Source: a bacterium (GTDB lineage: Bacteria; Zixibacteria; MSB-5A5; CAIYYT01). Taken from it: DNA of 64,000 nucleotides. A model generated the notes under the pieces. The model saw nothing but the letters and a program-made list of their open reading frames with translations. It did no database searches and was not told the origin of the DNA. The translations under genes were made by a program, and so were the position numbers. Below, in pieces: positions 9,905 through 19,282 of the stretch. Location of the stretch: assembly GCA_016708315.1 (NCBI GenBank), contig JADJGC010000004.1, forward strand, positions 186,001 through 250,000. The letters are read 5' to 3'. Numbering within the stretch: position 1 is the stretch's first letter; every line of letters starts with the position of its first letter.

Positions 9905-11595
9905 TGAAAGGCGCCAAATACATATTCGTCACCGGAGGTGTGGTCTCGTCCCTCGGCAAAGGGATAGCATCCGCCTCGATCGGTGTTCTACTACAGAAAC
10001 GGGGACTTAAAGTTAATATCCAGAAAATGGACCCATACATTAACGTCGATCCCGGTACCATGAATCCGTTCCAGCATGGTGAGGTCTTCGTACTTGACGA
10101 TGGCGCCGAAACCGATCTCGATCTCGGTCATTACGAACGCTTCACCGGACAATCACTCACCCGCGATAACAACGTCACTGCCGGTCAGGTCTATCAGTCG
10201 GTAATCAACCGCGAGCGCAAAGGCGACTATCTTGGCGCTACCGTTCAGGTCATCCCTCATATCACCAACGAAATCAAATCGCGCATTCGCAAATTGGCCC
10301 GTCGCGACGAGACCTTCGATGTCGTAATCACCGAATTCGGCGGTACCGTTGGTGATATTGAGTCGTTGCCGTTTCTCGAAGCCGCCCGCCAGATCGCTCT
10401 TGAAGAAGGCCCCGGCAACACACTCTTCGTGCATCTGACTCTCGTTCCTTACATTGAAACTGCCGGCGAAATCAAAACCAAACCGACTCAGCACTCGGTT
10501 CGCGATTTGCGTGAAATCGGAATCCAGCCGCAAGTATTGCTTTGCCGAACTTCTAAACCACTCTCTGACGCTATTCGCGAAAAGATCGGACTTTTCTGCA
10601 GTATCCCGTCAAAGAATGTCATTGAATCAATCGATGTCGATACCATCTATGAAGTTCCGCTGCTCTATCACGAGCAAGGGCTCGACAACTATATCGTCGA
10701 CTACCTCGGACTCGATGCTCCCGACCCGGACCTTTCCGAGTGGGAAGAAATCGTTCGTAAGATCAAACGCCCCGACAAGCATATCCGAATCGGCATTTGC
10801 GGTAAGTATGTGCATCTCAAAGATGCTTACAAATCGATCATTGAATCGTTTATTCACGCCGGCGCTGAAAACAATGTCAAAGTTGATCTCGTCTGGATTG
10901 CTTCCGAGGACATCAAACTCAACGGCGCTGAACAATATCTCAAAGGCATCGACGGCCTGCTGATTCCCGGTGGATTTGGCGAGCGCGGTGTCGAAGGCAA
11001 AATCGAATCGATCCACTACGTGCGCGAACGCAATATTCCGTTCTTCGGAATCTGTCTCGGTATGCAATGTGCCGTCATTGAATTTGCTCGCAACGTAGCC
11101 GGTTTGGCTGATGCCCACTCGTACGAATTCTATCGCGATCTCAAGCATCCGGTGATTCATCTCATGGCCGATCAGCACGAAGTCACCGAAATGGGCGGAA
11201 CGATGCGCCTTGGCGCGTTCCCCTGCGTTCTCGATGAAAACAGCAAATCGTATGAAGCCTATCAGGAACGCAATATCTCCGAGCGCCACCGCCACCGTTA
11301 CGAATTCTACAACTACTACCGCGATCAACTAACATCGCGCGGATTAAAACTTTCCGGACTATCACCGGACAGCAAGCTCGTTGAAATCGTCGAAATCCCC
11401 AGCCACCGCTGGTTTGTTGGCGTGCAATTCCATCCGGAATTGAAAAGCCGCCTCGGCAAAGCGCATCCGCTGTTCCGCGAGTTCGTGCGTGCTGCTTCAG
11501 AATATCACGACAATCCGGCGCAGCCCGAGCTCGATCTGGAGAGCGAACCGGTCGTCAAATCTGAACTGCTCGACGAACTGAATCTGCGTCAATGA
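9904..11595 (+). CDS. pyrG: CTP synthase
   Basis: A full-length 563-residue CTP synthase with a GTG start and GGGAGGAG upstream. The amidoligase domain starts KYIFVTGGVVSSLGKGIASA and contains 'MDPYINVDPGTMNPFQHGEV'. The C-terminal class I glutaminase domain has the nucleophile motif FFGICLGMQC and the distal VGVQFHPELKSR. It converts UTP and glutamine to CTP. Its position between kdsB and kdsA ties CTP supply to Kdo activation; a kdsB-pyrG pairing is also known from Chlamydia. The kdsA ATG overlaps the stop by 4 bp. Confidence 0.97.
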   Translation: MKGAKYIFVTGGVVSSLGKGIASASIGVLLQKRGLKVNIQKMDPYINVDPGTMNPFQHGEVFVLDDGAETDLDLGHYERFTGQSLTRDNNVTAGQVYQSVINRERKGDYLGATVQVIPHITNEIKSRIRKLARRDETFDVVITEFGGTVGDIESLPFLEAARQIALEEGPGNTLFVHLTLVPYIETAGEIKTKPTQHSVRDLREIGIQPQVLLCRTSKPLSDAIREKIGLFCSIPSKNVIESIDVDTIYEVPLLYHEQGLDNYIVDYLGLDAPDPDLSEWEEIVRKIKRPDKHIRIGICGKYVHLKDAYKSIIESFIHAGAENNVKVDLVWIASEDIKLNGAEQYLKGIDGLLIPGGFGERGVEGKIESIHYVRERNIPFFGICLGMQCAVIEFARNVAGLADAHSYEFYRDLKHPVIHLMADQHEVTEMGGTMRLGAFPCVLDENSKSYEAYQERNISERHRHRYEFYNYYRDQLTSRGLKLSGLSPDSKLVEIVEIPSHRWFVGVQFHPELKSRLGKAHPLFREFVRAASEYHDNPAQPELDLESEPVVKSELLDELNLRQ

Positions 11596-12398
11596 TCTCA
11601 ATCGGTAATCAGAAATTCGGCGATGGTAAGTTGTTTATCATCGCCGGCCCCTGCCTCATCGAATCCGAAGACATCGTCATGCGGACCGCGCACACCTTGG
11701 TGAATTTGTCGCGAGCGTTGGAACTGCCTCTCATATTCAAGGGTTCATTGCGCAAAGCCAATCGCCTCTCCGGGAAATCCTTCTCTGGAATCGGCGATCA
11801 AGAAGCGCTCAAACTTCTGCAAAAAGTGAAGTCCGAATTCAACGTGCCGGTGCTGACAGATATACACGAGACCCATGAAGTGGCCACCGTCGCGCAGGTT
11901 TGCGATGTCCTGCAGATTCCGGCGTTCCTCTGTCGACAGACAGACCTGATCATCACGGCAGCCAAATCGGGCAGGGCAGTTAATATCAAGAAGGGACAGT
12001 TCCTTGCCGCCGAGGACATGGCTCATCTCGCACAGAAGGCCGTTGATGCCGGCAACTCGCAAGTTATGCTCACCGAGCGCGGCACTACGTTTGGCTATCG
12101 CGACTTGATTGTCGACTACCGCTCGCTCATCAAGATGAAGCAGACCGGACACCTCGTCGTCTTTGATGCCACGCACTCCGTACAACAACCGGGCGGGCAG
12201 GGCGGATCATCCGGCGGTAATCGCGAGTTTGTGCTTCCGCTCACGAAGGCGGCAATCGCTGTCGGAATTGATGGACTATTCTTTGAAGCTCATCCCGATC
12301 CGGCATCCGCAAAATCCGACTCCGCCACACAACTTCCACTCGACTATGTGGAGACATTTCTCAAGGAGATAAAGCGTCTTGCTCAGACTACAGCGTAA
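11592..12398 (+). CDS. kdsA: 3-deoxy-8-phosphooctulonate synthase (Kdo-8-P synthase)
   Basis: The 268-residue DAHP/Kdo8P-synthase TIM barrel has the signatures FIIAGPCLIESED, FKGSLRKANRLSGKSF, 'LTERGTTFGYRDLIVDYRSL' and DATHSVQQPGGQGGSSGG. It condenses arabinose-5-phosphate with phosphoenolpyruvate. The ATGA overlap with pyrG and 20-bp overlap with kdsC place it firmly in the operon. 'CLIESED' lacks the N-terminal Asn-Cys pair of some metal-dependent enzymes, but metal dependence cannot be settled by eye. Confidence 0.96.
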   Translation: MISIGNQKFGDGKLFIIAGPCLIESEDIVMRTAHTLVNLSRALELPLIFKGSLRKANRLSGKSFSGIGDQEALKLLQKVKSEFNVPVLTDIHETHEVATVAQVCDVLQIPAFLCRQTDLIITAAKSGRAVNIKKGQFLAAEDMAHLAQKAVDAGNSQVMLTERGTTFGYRDLIVDYRSLIKMKQTGHLVVFDATHSVQQPGGQGGSSGGNREFVLPLTKAAIAVGIDGLFFEAHPDPASAKSDSATQLPLDYVETFLKEIKRLAQTTA

Positions 12399-12930
12399 AC
12401 TTGAAATAAATCCTGCATCCATCCAGATGCTGATCTTTGATGTCGATGGCGTCATGACCGACAATCGTATGATCTTCCTCAAAGACAATCAAGAGGCAAA
12501 AGCCTTCTCGGCCGCCGACGGATTTGCCATCAAAACCGCGAGCGAACGCTATCTGAAATTCGGTATCATTACAGCCCGCGGTTCTGAGGTCACCGTCAAA
12601 CGCTGCACAGAGCTTGGCGTAGGCGATATCGTCGTTGCGTGGGACAAAATCTCGGCCCTTCGCGAGCTGGCACGAAAGCACAATCTCGATCTGAGTCAGA
12701 TCGGCTATGTCGGCAATGACATTCCCGATCTCGTCGCAATGGAGCAGGTCGGTTTCGCTGTCTGTGTCGCCGATACCGAGCCGGAGCTCTTTCCGGTTTC
12801 GCATTATCAAACTGAACGTCTCGGCGGTAAAGGCGCTTGCCGCGAAGTTATCAGCTTCGTGCTCGCCGCAAAAGGACTTGATCTCGTAAAGATTTATCGC
12901 GAAGATATTGCCAATGCTAAAACGCGCTAA
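12379..12930 (+). CDS. kdsC: 3-deoxy-D-manno-octulosonate 8-phosphate phosphatase
   Basis: The 183-residue C0-type HAD phosphatase has motif I FDVDGVMTDNRM (nucleophile Asp), 'FGIITARGSEV' (motif II Thr) and GYVGNDIPDLVAM (motif IV Asp). It dephosphorylates Kdo-8-P to Kdo. A TTG start lies inside the end of kdsA, with AAGGAGAT 8 bp upstream, which supports this start despite the 20-bp overlap. The 3' end overlaps kdsD. Confidence 0.92.
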   Translation: MLRLQRKLEINPASIQMLIFDVDGVMTDNRMIFLKDNQEAKAFSAADGFAIKTASERYLKFGIITARGSEVTVKRCTELGVGDIVVAWDKISALRELARKHNLDLSQIGYVGNDIPDLVAMEQVGFAVCVADTEPELFPVSHYQTERLGGKGACREVISFVLAAKGLDLVKIYREDIANAKTR

Positions 12931-13869
12931 AGAAGTCATCCTACACGAAGCCGAAGCTGTTCGCGGGCTCGTCGATAAACTCGATGACAACTTCGTCCGC
13001 GCTGTCAAAACCATTCTCGAATGCAAGGGCAAGGTCATCGTCACCGGTCTTGGCAAATCAGGATGGGTTGGTCGCAAGATTGTCGCAACCTTCAACTCCA
13101 CCGGCACGCCGGCGCTATTCCTGCACCCGACCGAAGGTCTCCACGGCGACCTCGGATACTGCAAAAGGATGACCTTGTGCTCGCGATCTCCAAATCCGGC
13201 AACCTCGACGAACTCGAACGTTTCTATCCGGTCATCGAACGGCTCGGTGTTACTGTCATCTCGATTACCGGTAATCTCAAATCACCGTTATCATTACGCA
13301 GCGACATCCCGCTTGATGCCTCCGTGCCAAGCGAAGCCTGCATTCACAATCTCGCGCCAACCTCATCATCAACCGCCGCTATCGCTCTCGGCGATGCGCT
13401 CGCGCTCGTCGTACAAGAGCAACGCGGCTTCACTGCCGAGGACTTTTCACTGCTGCACCCCGGCGGCACACTCGGACGACGACTCACCATCCGTATCAAA
13501 GACCTCATGCACTCTGGCGATGATCTCCCGATTGTCAATCAAGCGACTCTCGCCAAGGAAATGCTCGTCGTTATCACCAACAAGCGTCTCGGCACGGCAC
13601 TGATAGTTGATGATGACGGCAAACTCACCGGTATCTTCACCGACGGCGACCTGCGACGCGTTCTCAGCCGCAATGATAACTTCATGATGAAACCGGCATC
13701 CGCAATAATGTCGCCCCAACCAAAGCTGATCGGCCCCAACGAACTCGCCGAACGCGGCCTCAAAGTCATGGAAGATCACAAAATCACCGCGCTTGTCGTC
13801 GTCGATGACGACCATCGTCCGGTCGGCATCGTCCATATCCACGACATTCTCAGAAGTAAAGTTGTGTAA
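12914..13869 (+). CDS. kdsD: Arabinose-5-phosphate isomerase KdsD, interrupted by a frameshift
   Basis: The frame from 12914 encodes the first half of a SIS domain (VIVTGLGKSGWVGRKIVATF, FLHPTEGLHGDLGY). It then loses homology at about 13157. Homology resumes one frame back with QKDDLVLAISKSGNLDELE and runs through the rest of the SIS domain and two CBS domains ('DLMHSGDDLP', 'TGIFTDGDLRRVL', 'GIVHIHDILRSKVV'). Restoring one base (a CC now read as C near 13157-13160, giving GDLGYLQKDDL) rebuilds a normal enzyme of about 318 residues that converts ribulose-5-P to arabinose-5-P for kdsA. All other kds genes are intact, so either this is a sequencing error or a second isomerase exists elsewhere. 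No slippery heptamer is visible. Confidence 0.85.
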
Positions 13870-13899
13870 CTCGGCCAAGTTGGATATATTGGGTCAGTT

Positions 13900-14496
13900 A
13901 TGGCCAATATCCCTCCGCGCCAAGGCGCTTCAGAGCAATCCCCTCTAAATCACGACGACGCGATTGTTCACTATACAATCGATAGCGAAGACATCATTCG
14001 CTATGTCAGCCCTTCATGGGACAAATTCGCTATGAAAAATGCCGGTGAGAACGTTCTCTCTGCAGAGGTAGTCGGTCGAAGTGTTTGGGATTTCGTCATC
14101 AATATCGAGACACGCCACCTTTATCAGACCATCGTTGCGCGAATTCGTGCCGGTCGATCTCCAGCCAAGTTTCCGTTTCGTTGTGATTCTCCCGACCGAC
14201 GCCGTTTTATGCAGATGGAAATGAAACCTGCCAATGAGAATGGTATTGAGTTCGTCAGTGAAATTCTTCGCGAAGAAGCTCGCGAACCGATAGCACTGTT
14301 GGATCAACACGTCCCGCGCTCCGACAAATTTTTGGTAATGTGCAGTTGGTGCAAGAAAGTCGAAACCGCAAGCGCCTGGATCGAAGTTGAAGAAGCAATT
14401 ATCGCACTTCAGCTGTTCGGCGAGCAGGCTTCGCCGCAAATCTCTCACACCATGTGTGATTCATGTCTCGCACAGTACACGCAGGATCCTCTATAA
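13900..14496 (+). CDS. PAS-like sensory protein with C-terminal cysteine pairs
   Basis: The 198-residue soluble protein has an N-terminal PAS-like domain (about 20-125: 'HYTIDSEDIIRYVSPSWDKFA', 'VVGRSVWDFV', 'PFRCDSPDRRRFMQMEM'). Its C-terminal section has two CxxC pairs (CSWCKKV and MCDSCLAQY), perhaps a metal or redox site. It carries no output kinase, cyclase or helix-turn-helix domain. It follows kdsD by 30 bp and may be co-transcribed. The ligand and partner are unknown. Confidence 0.65.
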   Translation: MANIPPRQGASEQSPLNHDDAIVHYTIDSEDIIRYVSPSWDKFAMKNAGENVLSAEVVGRSVWDFVINIETRHLYQTIVARIRAGRSPAKFPFRCDSPDRRRFMQMEMKPANENGIEFVSEILREEAREPIALLDQHVPRSDKFLVMCSWCKKVETASAWIEVEEAIIALQLFGEQASPQISHTMCDSCLAQYTQDPL

Positions 14497-14598
14497 CTGT
14501 CTAGTTGAATAGTAAGAAGTGTGCCTTCGCTTTGTCCCCCACCGGAACGGTGAGACTTCCCCCTTGATCCCCGACTTCGCCATCCATATATTTCCAGC

Positions 14599-14934
14599 AT
14601 GCCTCGCAAGAAACCTGACACCTCCCACCTGACACCTTTCCACCAGTGTGTGGTCGACATCATCCGCAAAATACCCCGCGGCAAAGTTGCAACTTACGGC
14701 CAGATCGCCGCACTCGCCGGGTCGCCGCGAGCGGCACGCCAGGTCGTGCGCATTCTCCACGCCTGTTCGGAAAAACTCGACCTTCCCTGGTATCGCGTCA
14801 TCAACAAGCAGGGAATGATCTCGCTTCCTCGTAATGGCGGTTACGAATTGCAGAAATCGATGCTGAAAAAAGAAGGAGTCAAGTTCAATCGCGAAGATGT
14901 GGTGGACTTACAAAAATTCGGCTGGCAACAGTAG
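14599..14934 (+). CDS. Alkyltransferase-like protein (MGMT/ATL family)
   Basis: The 111 residues match the DNA-binding domain of O6-alkylguanine-DNA alkyltransferases ('FHQCVVDIIRKIPRGKVATY', 'GQIAALAGSPRAARQVVRIL', 'LPWYRVINKQGMIS'). The catalytic PCHR cysteine motif is replaced by PWYR. That is the diagnostic change of ATL proteins (E. coli YbaZ, S. pombe Atl1), which bind O6-alkylguanine and hand the lesion to nucleotide excision repair. It carries an extended tail after the helix-turn-helix and stands alone before a dispersed repeat. Confidence 0.88.
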   Translation: MPRKKPDTSHLTPFHQCVVDIIRKIPRGKVATYGQIAALAGSPRAARQVVRILHACSEKLDLPWYRVINKQGMISLPRNGGYELQKSMLKKEGVKFNREDVVDLQKFGWQQ

Positions 14935-14952
14935 GGGCGCAGCTTGATAAGT

Positions 14953-14980
14953 GTCATTCCGGCGAATGCCGGAATCCAGG
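14953..14980. repeat. Dispersed palindromic repeat A, copy 1
   Basis: GTCATTCCGGCGAATGCCGGAATCCAGG, a short imperfect hairpin (ATTCCGGC/GCCGGAAT). It belongs to the same family as the copies at 22587 and 38046. When read through, it gives the IPAFAGMT/IPAKAGIQ peptide often seen in spurious ORFs of many bacteria. Confidence 0.8.
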
Positions 14981-15130
14981 CAGAGTTGATCGAACCACAT
15001 CCACCTAACAGCGAAGCCGTCAGGCTCCCTAACTGACGGCTCGCATGTGTCATCGATTAATGTGGGATTGACTTCTGTGGGTTCGACTTCAGCCGAACAC
15101 TTCAATCCAACTCACGTCGCATATTGTCTC

Positions 15131-16697
15131 CTACTGCATGCAACCCAACTCCAGGTGTACGCCGGAATCGAAAACGTACCGAACCAATTGCACAACATCA
15201 GAAATGTTGATCTTGCAATCACCATTCACGTCCGCGCTATTTAAGTGCACCGGCGCAGCCCCGTGAAGAAACATGTAGTTGATCAGGTACACGACATCCG
15301 AGATAGTGACGTCTGCGGTGTTGTTAACGTCGCCTGCAATTGCGAAGAACATCCGCTGATACATTGACTGTGCCGCCGCAAGGTTGGCGTCGAGATCAGA
15401 AAAGTCCAACGTATTGTAGAACGGCTCCGGGTCGTATGGATCGAACAAATCCCAATTGTCGGTACCGGTGTGAAGATCCGCGCCAAGCACAACTGCTATA
15501 CAGAATTGAACGCTGTCTCCCGGAGCAAGGTCACCGCCGCCAATCGACAACAGGAATCTCGTGTCGGATGTATAAGGGTTCCCGCAGGCAAAATGGAGGC
15601 TCGAAATAGGGTACGGTACTGAAATCGTACAATGACCACAGTTGATCAATGTCGATCTCAGGATTCGACATCATATAGTACTTGTTGCGATCGCCTTCCG
15701 GCGTACCGCTGGCATCGGTCCCAAATGGTCGGTCGTGAGTCTGCAACACCGGTCCCCAGTCATTACAAGGGTTACCATTGCTGATCCACCAATTAAATCC
15801 GCGATTCTGTCCGCTTGGTGGGTCAATTACTGCGGCCGAAAACACCGACCGCGCCGAGAATTCGTCCCATTCTCCTTCGGAGTTTGGGTCGCCGTCATCG
15901 TCGGCAACATACCCCACCAAAACACTGTCAGTGCCGTCAAAGTTCGGAACCCATCGACTGCCGGCAAAATCATCGGTGAAACCATTCGGTGTGTCGCGAT
16001 GCCAAACATCCGAATCAAAGAAAGCCCCGATATGAACTCCCTGGAGATGCTTTGATCCGATGTTGGTTATCGTATAGCGAATCAGGATGTAGTCATCATC
16101 CGGTTGCTCGCCAAATGAATAGGAGTGCTGCCGAATCTTCAGACCGAGCGGAATGTGCGAACGACCTTCAAAAGGGTCAGGCATTACATAGGCGGGGTTG
16201 GTGAGCGTGTCATAGTAAACCGCGACAAACTCCTCATCGGCTACGGCTGAAGCATCAAAATCCGCATCACCGGGTCGATTGCTGAGTCGAAGTATTCCTT
16301 CCGCCCCAAAATCTGGATACAGCTCATGCACGTTCTGCCAACCGTCAGCGCCGGTGGAAACAATCGTGTCCTCGCCTGCCACAGCGCCGATCCATAGCGC
16401 CCCAAAGAAACTGTGGAGAATTCCCGATCCCTTCGGAAACTCGCAGCCCATCTGCATCGAATCGGGATTGGTGGAGTATGGCCACTGCCATTCACCCAAC
16501 ATCCCATAGTTGGTAACTGTAAAAACGACATTACCGCTCGAATGATCGCGCCCCATCGGATACTCCAACGATTCAAGCGCCTGACGCGAAACTCGCGGAG
16601 CAACCTCCGATTCAACTGAATATGCATGCAATGTTGTGGATGCAAAAAGTGCAGAGATAACGCAGACAAGGTTCCCGAGTAATTTCCAAGAGAACAT
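15131..16697 (-). CDS. Secreted protein with C-terminal dockerin, interrupted by a frameshift
   Basis: The N-terminal part (388 codons, 16697 down to 15531) has a signal peptide (LFASTTLHA) and a beta-rich domain with 'YPDFGAEGILRLSNRPGD' and many Asp/Trp residues. The other frame continues with 'FACGNPYTSDTRFLLSIGGG' and ends in a dockerin ('GDVNNTADVTISDVVYLINY', 'ADVNGDCKINISDVVQLVRY'). Joining them needs removal of one T from the coding-strand TTTT at 15593-15590, which gives FEPPFACGNPY. The rebuilt product is about 521 residues. The main domain is not one I recognise; similar proteins occur beside dockerin proteins in FCB genomes. Confidence 0.75.
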
Positions 16698-16834
16698 ACT
16701 CCCTCCGGATAAAACTAGCCTTTGGTTTTATAGCAGCTGCCGTGATGTCAATCTTGAGACGGGAGACTTTTGAATTTGTGTAATTGCTTTGTGCGAATAA
16801 TAAGAGATGTCGTTTTTGAGAATCGAAACTGAAC

Positions 16835-17989
16835 CTACCCCTGCGTCGCCCCATTCAGCATCAACGGTGTCTGATAAATCCGGTACGTCTTATAAGCCTT
16901 GCCGCCCAACGCTTCTGCCGCCTGTACCATTACGTGATTGTCTTCCAGAATCCACGACATCTCACCCGTCTGGTAACCGTTCTTCATCGCGTTGTGCCAC
17001 AAGTCATAGAAGAACACACTGTCGATTCCCCGCTTTTGATACTTCTTGACGACACCCGCCGTCAACACCCGCGCCTCTTTGATTTTCTTGCGGACCTTCA
17101 TGTCCCATAAGAGCCTGAATATTCCAAACGGCAATAACCGCCCGTTGAGTTTTTTCAGCACCACATTGATATCCGGCAACGCCAGCGCAAACCCTGCCGG
17201 CTCGCCATCAATCTCCGCAAACAGCGCCAAGTCCGGATCGAGAATCATCTTCATGTCTTTGGCAATGTGAATGAATTCATCCTCCGACAACGGCACAAAT
17301 CCCCAGTTATGTTCCCAGGCATCATTGTAAACCTTGATCGCGCGACGAATCTCGTTATTGAAATCACGCATATTGATCTTGCGAATTGTCGCGCCCGATC
17401 GTTCGCGAATGCGCGTCATCAATTTTTGTATCCGTTCGTTGTCGACATCGTAGTGATCGATCCTAAACGCCAGCAAGTCTCTGATCTTCTTCAGACCAAA
17501 CTTTTCCAGATGTGCCGCATAGTAGGGCGGATTGTAAGTCATCATCACCATCGGCGATGAATCATAGGCATTGAGCAGAAGCCCGACTTCGTGATTGGTC
17601 GAGAAATTGCACGGCCCGCGCATAACTTCCATCCCGGCCTTCTTGAGATAGATCATCGCCACTTTCAACAGGCGGTGAGAGACTTCGTAGTCGTCGATAC
17701 ACTCGAAGAACCCGAAAAATCCTACCTTCTCCTGATGGAACTCGTTATGCGAACGATTGATGCAGGTCGCAATGCGACCAACAGTTTTGCCGCTGCGATA
17801 AGCGACGAACAAGCGGGTTTCGGCGAAACGATAGAAGGGGTTCTTTTTCTTATTGAAGAAGTCTTTGCGATCAATGATCAAAGGCGGCACCCAATGCGGG
17901 TTGCCTTCATAGATTTTCCATGGGAATTTTATGAATTTCATCAACTCGGAAGGTGAAGTTACCTCCCTTACGTCGATCTCTTCGGCCAT
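16835..17989 (-). CDS. GNAT-fold acyltransferase, candidate bacterial ceramide synthase (bCerS)
   Basis: A 384-residue YghO-like protein with a GNAT-type core. 'FPWKIYEGNPHWVPPLIIDR' is near residue 22, 'FFGFFECIDDYEVSHRLL' near 90, and the second half carries 'LALFAEIDGEPAGFALALPD' and 'GVVKKYQKRGIDSVFFYDLW' (acyl-CoA-binding loop-like). It lies 25 bp downstream of the serine palmitoyltransferase gene on the same strand. In Caulobacter a GNAT-type protein of this general kind acts as ceramide synthase, N-acylating 3-ketosphinganine. Assignment here rests mainly on that context; the family call alone (GNAT N-acyltransferase) is safer. Confidence 0.7.
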   Translation of the reverse strand: MAEEIDVREVTSPSELMKFIKFPWKIYEGNPHWVPPLIIDRKDFFNKKKNPFYRFAETRLFVAYRSGKTVGRIATCINRSHNEFHQEKVGFFGFFECIDDYEVSHRLLKVAMIYLKKAGMEVMRGPCNFSTNHEVGLLLNAYDSSPMVMMTYNPPYYAAHLEKFGLKKIRDLLAFRIDHYDVDNERIQKLMTRIRERSGATIRKINMRDFNNEIRRAIKVYNDAWEHNWGFVPLSEDEFIHIAKDMKMILDPDLALFAEIDGEPAGFALALPDINVVLKKLNGRLLPFGIFRLLWDMKVRKKIKEARVLTAGVVKKYQKRGIDSVFFYDLWHNAMKNGYQTGEMSWILEDNHVMVQAAEALGGKAYKTYRIYQTPLMLNGATQG

Positions 17990-18014
17990 TATTACACTGT
18001 CACCTGATTAAGGG

Positions 18015-19208
18015 TCACACCATCGCCGATATCATGCCCATTTTTTTGCCGATGCTCTCGAATGTCGAAAGCACGCGGTCCAGTTGCGCATCTGTATGAT
18101 TTGCCGTATAGCTTGTCCGTATCATCGATTGCCCCGGTGCCACTGCCGGTGGAATCACCGCATTCGCGAAAATCCCCGCCTCGGTCAGTGTCTTCCAGAA
18201 CGTAAAGCACTCCATCATGTCGCCGATATGCACCGGCACAATCGGAGTTTGTGTCGTACCGATATTGAATCCCAGATCTTTCAATCCGGCATGCATCTTT
18301 TTCGTAATCTGCCACAACCGTTCACGGCGTTCCGGCTCGTCCTTCATTACCTGAAGTGCCGCTCTTACCGCCGCCGCCGAAGCCGGCGGAATCGAGGCCG
18401 AGAATATCATCGTCCGCGACAAGTGCTTGACATACTCCATCACTTGTGCATCGCCGACGACGAATCCGCCGATCGAAGCAAATGACTTGGAGAACGTTCC
18501 CATCGTAATATCAGTCTCTTTGGTCAATCCAAAATGCTCAGCTGTGCCGGCGCCGGTCGCTCCCAGCACACCAACCGAGTGAGCGTCATCAATCATCAGC
18601 CGTGCATTGTACTTCTTTGCCAATTCATACATTCGCGGAAGATTGACTATGTCGCCTTCCATCGAAAAAACACCGTCTGTAACGATTGCTTTCGGTGCAT
18701 CGGCGCTGATACCCTGAAGTACCCGCTCCAGATCGTCCATATCATTATGATCATACTTGAGAATCTTGCCGAATGACAGTCTTGCACCATCAACGATGCA
18801 GGCGTGGTTCGAACGATCCATCAAAAGATAGTCGCCCTTGCCGATCAAACAGGAGATTGTGCCAAGGTTGGTTTGGAATCCAGTCGAATAGACCAAACAA
18901 GCGTCCTTCTTCATGAAGGCCGCAAGTTCGTTCTCCAATTGGACATGCAAGTCAAGAGTACCATTCAGGAAGCGCGAACCGGTACAACCGGAACCGTACT
19001 TCTTGGTGGCGGCAATCGCCGCTTCGATGACCTTGGGATGAGTCGTCAAGCCGAGGTAGTTATTCGAACCGATCATCAGCATCTTCTGACCGCCGATCAT
19101 GACCTCGGTCTCGGATGCCGTCGTAATTTCGCGGAAATACGGGTATACACCCATCGCCTTTACTTCAGCGGAACGGGTGAATTTCCTGCACTTTTCAAAG
19201 ATATCCAT
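18015..19208 (-). CDS. spt: Serine palmitoyltransferase-type alpha-oxoamine synthase
   Basis: The 397-residue PLP enzyme resembles bacterial serine palmitoyltransferases and glycine C-acetyltransferase. It has 'AMGVYPYFREI' at about 18-28, GSNNYLGLTTHPKV at 47-60, 'YGSGCTGSRFLNGTLDLHVQ' at 71-90, DGVFSMEGDIV and DDAHSVGVLG (PLP-ring Asp and His), and the Schiff-base lysine in GTFSKSFASIGG. The MGVYPYF start is characteristic of Bacteroides-type SPT. It would condense serine with an acyl-CoA or acyl-ACP to 3-ketosphinganine. The flanking acyltransferase and reductase genes favour SPT over a kbl or bioF role; substrate specificity is inferred. Confidence 0.85.
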   Translation of the reverse strand: MDIFEKCRKFTRSAEVKAMGVYPYFREITTASETEVMIGGQKMLMIGSNNYLGLTTHPKVIEAAIAATKKYGSGCTGSRFLNGTLDLHVQLENELAAFMKKDACLVYSTGFQTNLGTISCLIGKGDYLLMDRSNHACIVDGARLSFGKILKYDHNDMDDLERVLQGISADAPKAIVTDGVFSMEGDIVNLPRMYELAKKYNARLMIDDAHSVGVLGATGAGTAEHFGLTKETDITMGTFSKSFASIGGFVVGDAQVMEYVKHLSRTMIFSASIPPASAAAVRAALQVMKDEPERRERLWQITKKMHAGLKDLGFNIGTTQTPIVPVHIGDMMECFTFWKTLTEAGIFANAVIPPAVAPGQSMIRTSYTANHTDAQLDRVLSTFESIGKKMGMISAMV

Positions 19209-19282
19209 AAATGGCTTGCTTTCAACCTAATGCCTGATAGATTGGCTGAGTGCCGGTACTAACAAGTGGAAAATCATAAGGA

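Noticed and set aside
10153..11328. Long antisense ORFs in pyrG
   Set aside because: They are shadows of a highly conserved enzyme gene and have no start signals or homology.
13150..13170. Programmed ribosomal frameshift in kdsD
   Set aside because: There is no X-XXY-YYZ heptamer, no upstream Shine-Dalgarno stimulator and no obvious downstream pseudoknot. A single-base deletion is simpler.
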